64,000 nucleotides of DNA from Narthecium ossifragum (taxonomy: Eukaryota; Streptophyta; Magnoliopsida; Dioscoreales; Nartheciaceae), in contig OY986969.1 of NCBI GenBank assembly GCA_963920575.1, forward strand, positions 1,560,001 to 1,624,000, in the 5' to 3' direction. The notes under the pieces are model-generated. The model saw only the letters and a program-made list of their open reading frames with translations. It did no database searches and was not told the origin of the DNA. The position numbers and the translations under genes are program-made. Position 1 is the stretch's first letter. The number at the start of each line of letters is the position of its first letter. Shown piece by piece: positions 62,061-64,000 of the stretch.

Positions 62061-62156
62061 CTGGGCATCCCTTCAGCGGGGTCAACCCGATGGGTCTTTC
62101 TGCTGTCTAATTATTGTATTCAGTTTTTTGGCTTATGTCTTCAAAAAAAAAAAAAA
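62061..62156 (+). mobile_element. LINE 3' tail, strongly 5'-truncated
   Basis: About 80 bases of LINE-like 3' end (GTTTTTTGGCTTATG, compare CTTTTTGGCTCAAC at the end of the first LINE) followed by a run of 14 A. Too short to classify. Confidence 0.35.
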
Positions 62157-62466
62157 CTTATAATAACTAAGGCATCATGAAAGTTGTCTGCTTGGACACA
62201 ATAAGGGCATGAGCCCCGTAGCAATCAGCTACAATTAGTTAGCTAACAATCATAATAGGGCAAAATTTAATTTGTAATAACTTGCGATAGCACAAGAATT
62301 AATTGTCTGATTGGCCACCATAAAGGCATGACTCCGTAGCAATTAAGTAGGTAGTAACTTGTAAACATGCATGATACTAATCATCATTTCCAAAAGTGTG
62401 TTAGGTAGGATTTGTTCCCCTCCCATATTTTATAATTTTTTTGACTTGCCTGACGTGAATATCATT

Positions 62467-62938
62467 GGGTAAATTACAGTTTTAGAACATGTGGTTTGGA
62501 TCAAGTTTCATTTAAGGTCATGTGACGTTTGAATTTCGTTTAAAATAAGACCCTTGGTGACATCACATGACCCATTTCCCTACAAACTTTTAACTGTCGT
62601 TGTTATTAGGGGTTAGGGTTTACACAAACCTCTTCGTCTCCCTTTGATCACCATTTTCTGGTTACAAAATCCCTCTATGATGAGACTTCAACCAACAAGA
62701 ATCCAACGTAGGATATCGATGCACCTATTCGAAGCTATATTGGTCAATGACAAATGAGTCACGTGATTTCATATTACTCATTTGTCGTAAACACACGATA
62801 GTGTCGACGTCTAAGATCTTATTTTAAATGAAATCCAAACGTTATGGGTCTATGACCTTATTTGAAAATTTTGAAATCACGAGCCTTAAATAAAACTTGT
62901 TTCAAACCACAGGGACCAAAACTAACTGTAATGTACCC
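62467..62938. mobile_element. Mutator-type MITE, 472 bases
   Basis: Terminal inverted repeats start GGGTAAATTACAGTTTTAG at the left and, inverted, GGGTACATTACAGTTAG at the right; the match continues through TGTGGTTTG and AAGTTTCATTTAAGG for well over 60 bases. AATATCATT before and GATATCATA after it look like a 9-base target duplication with two mismatches. Ends and duplication length fit MULE-derived MITEs. No coding capacity. Confidence 0.75.
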
Positions 62939-63271
62939 GATATCATATATAGCATATGATGCTGGTCTTTACACTAGAGGTCCTCTTCCAATATATTTCG
63001 AATTTAGACATTTTATAAATAAAATTATTAAAAATTACTATTAGTTATTACTACGGTGGAGATACAAATTACATGGAAAGATAGGTTAGCACCTGAAAAT
63101 TAGAAATAAAAACGGAAAGCCATCATCACATGTTACTAATGTTTGCAACCAGATCACTTTGGTGGCAACTTTAAAAAAAAAAAAAACAGAATCCACCATG
63201 GAAAACAAAAGCAAGAAGAAATTAACAACTCCTTGGAGGCATTACATATATGTATGTATATCTCTCAATGA

Positions 63272-63478
63272 TCATAAGTAGAGATGGGCATTGAAGATGA
63301 CAAGGAACAGCATAAGAAGCAACCCAAACATGATAGCATGAACCAACACAGAGACACAGCTGGTCTTCATGTTCACGAAATCGACCGGCCGGTGCCTCCC
63401 CGGGAGCTGAAAGAGGACGCCGGGGCTGAGGAAGGCGAACAGCGCCGAGGCTATGATCGACGGTGCCCAGTCTTTCAT
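63272..63478 (-). CDS. DUF3339 family small membrane protein, copy 2
   Basis: Single-exon gene for 68 aa. Starts MKDWAPSIIASALFAFLSPG and carries the loop signature LLFQLPG then VDFVNMKTS, with hydrophobic helices at about 8-24 and 43-66, as in copy 1 at 59929-60141. About half the residues differ between the two copies by eye, so the duplication is old. Function unknown. It points toward copy 1 with repeats in the 3.1 kb between them. Confidence 0.88.
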   Translation of the reverse strand: MKDWAPSIIASALFAFLSPGVLFQLPGRHRPVDFVNMKTSCVSVLVHAIMFGLLLMLFLVIFNAHLYL

Positions 63479-63539
63479 CGATCACCACTCTCTTGACACC
63501 CTTCTTCTCCAACAAAGGGAAAGAAGAAGATTTATGTAC

Positions 63540-63814
63540 AACTGTTGATGAGAGGCCAGCATTGGCATTGGATGCTGCAGCTGATATTGATATGCTATAT
63601 AGCCGGAATCCTGGAAAGCTATGATTGACCAGCTGAAGATGCTTAAGAATATAACTTTGTTTGCTTTCTTTTTCTAGTGGAGAGAAAGAACATCATTACT
63701 CGAGCGGCGTAATCGTAATAAATTTATGATTTGTTGCTGGAAATCCGCCTCTCTTTGTTTTCTTATGAGAAGTTTCTACCGTCAAATATTCCTTTTTTTT
63801 TCCCCATTTGGGTA

Positions 63815-63846
<32 letters not shown>

Positions 63847-64000
63847 GGGGGGGTGTGGAATGTCCTTATTTATACTAAATTTTGATAATTATTGAATAAT
63901 CAGCGGACTGATTTTATTACATGTTAGGCCTGCCCGGTAGATTTATTTGTTGCTGGACACCCTGGTAATTATGGGCAGTGGCGGACTTACGTGGGGTCGA
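63540..64000. other. upstream of DUF3339 copy 2; no gene seen
   Basis: Promoter side of the minus-strand gene, AT-rich, with T-runs and the poly-G tract. Nothing coding up to the window edge. Confidence 0.4.
63829..63853 (+). repeat. poly-G tract (25 G)
   Basis: A run of 25 G directly after T8. Its exact length should be doubted because homopolymers of this size are unstable in sequencing. Confidence 0.9.

Noticed and set aside
1..64000. CRISPR array, phage island or operon-like defence system
   Set aside because: The genome is plant nuclear; repeats are not spaced like CRISPR and genes are intron-bearing eukaryotic genes.

Overview
This is nuclear DNA from a flowering plant. The protein-coding genes are split by short GT-AG introns, the proteins are plant-specific or plant-type (cytokinin receptor, CAMTA factor, CBSCBSPB protein, DUF3339 proteins), and the spaces between genes hold plant LINE, Ty1/copia, SINE-like and MITE-like repeats. 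Base composition is moderate and AT-leaning, unlike a grass. A non-grass monocot is my guess, but the sequence alone does not settle it.

Layout: 1-3.5 kb holds a 5'-truncated LINE with a 12-bp target duplication. 3.7-5.7 kb is a four-exon DUF1499 gene (minus) for a probable plastid protein. 5.85-10.5 kb is a complete, young Ty1/copia element (minus) with 259-bp LTRs, TTAAC target duplication and two in-frame stops. 10.5-16.8 kb is gene-free, with microsatellites and two foldback elements. 18.2-23.2 kb is a ten-exon HK3-type cytokinin receptor (plus). 24.8-29.5 kb is the splicing factor gene PHF5A (minus), with a 4.4-kb leader intron carrying a 2.06-kb solo LTR. It appears to share a compact divergent promoter with MED30 (plus, 29.8-31.7 kb). 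A phospholipase C gene of NPC6 type (minus, 32.3-34.9 kb), an unrecognised one-TM protein (minus, 35.6-36.9 kb), a twelve-exon CAMTA4-like factor (minus, 37.8-50.4 kb) and a fourteen-exon CBSCBSPB protein (minus, 51.6-58.6 kb) follow. 59.9-63.5 kb has two DUF3339 mini-genes facing each other, with a dead LINE fragment, a LINE tail and a MULE-type MITE between them.

I rebuilt splice junctions by hand. For the DUF1499, HK3, MED30, NPC, CAMTA and unknown genes the exon lengths add to whole codons with GT-AG boundaries throughout. Only the first junction of the CBSCBSPB gene stays open.

The genes do not form a pathway or cluster; this is ordinary gene order. I found no undescribed system. The points most worth a check are a tandem duplication that created a decoy splice acceptor before the last exon of the cytokinin receptor, an overlapping upstream ORF in the same gene, the solo LTR inside the PHF5A leader intron, and a dispersed palindromic repeat family seen in three places.
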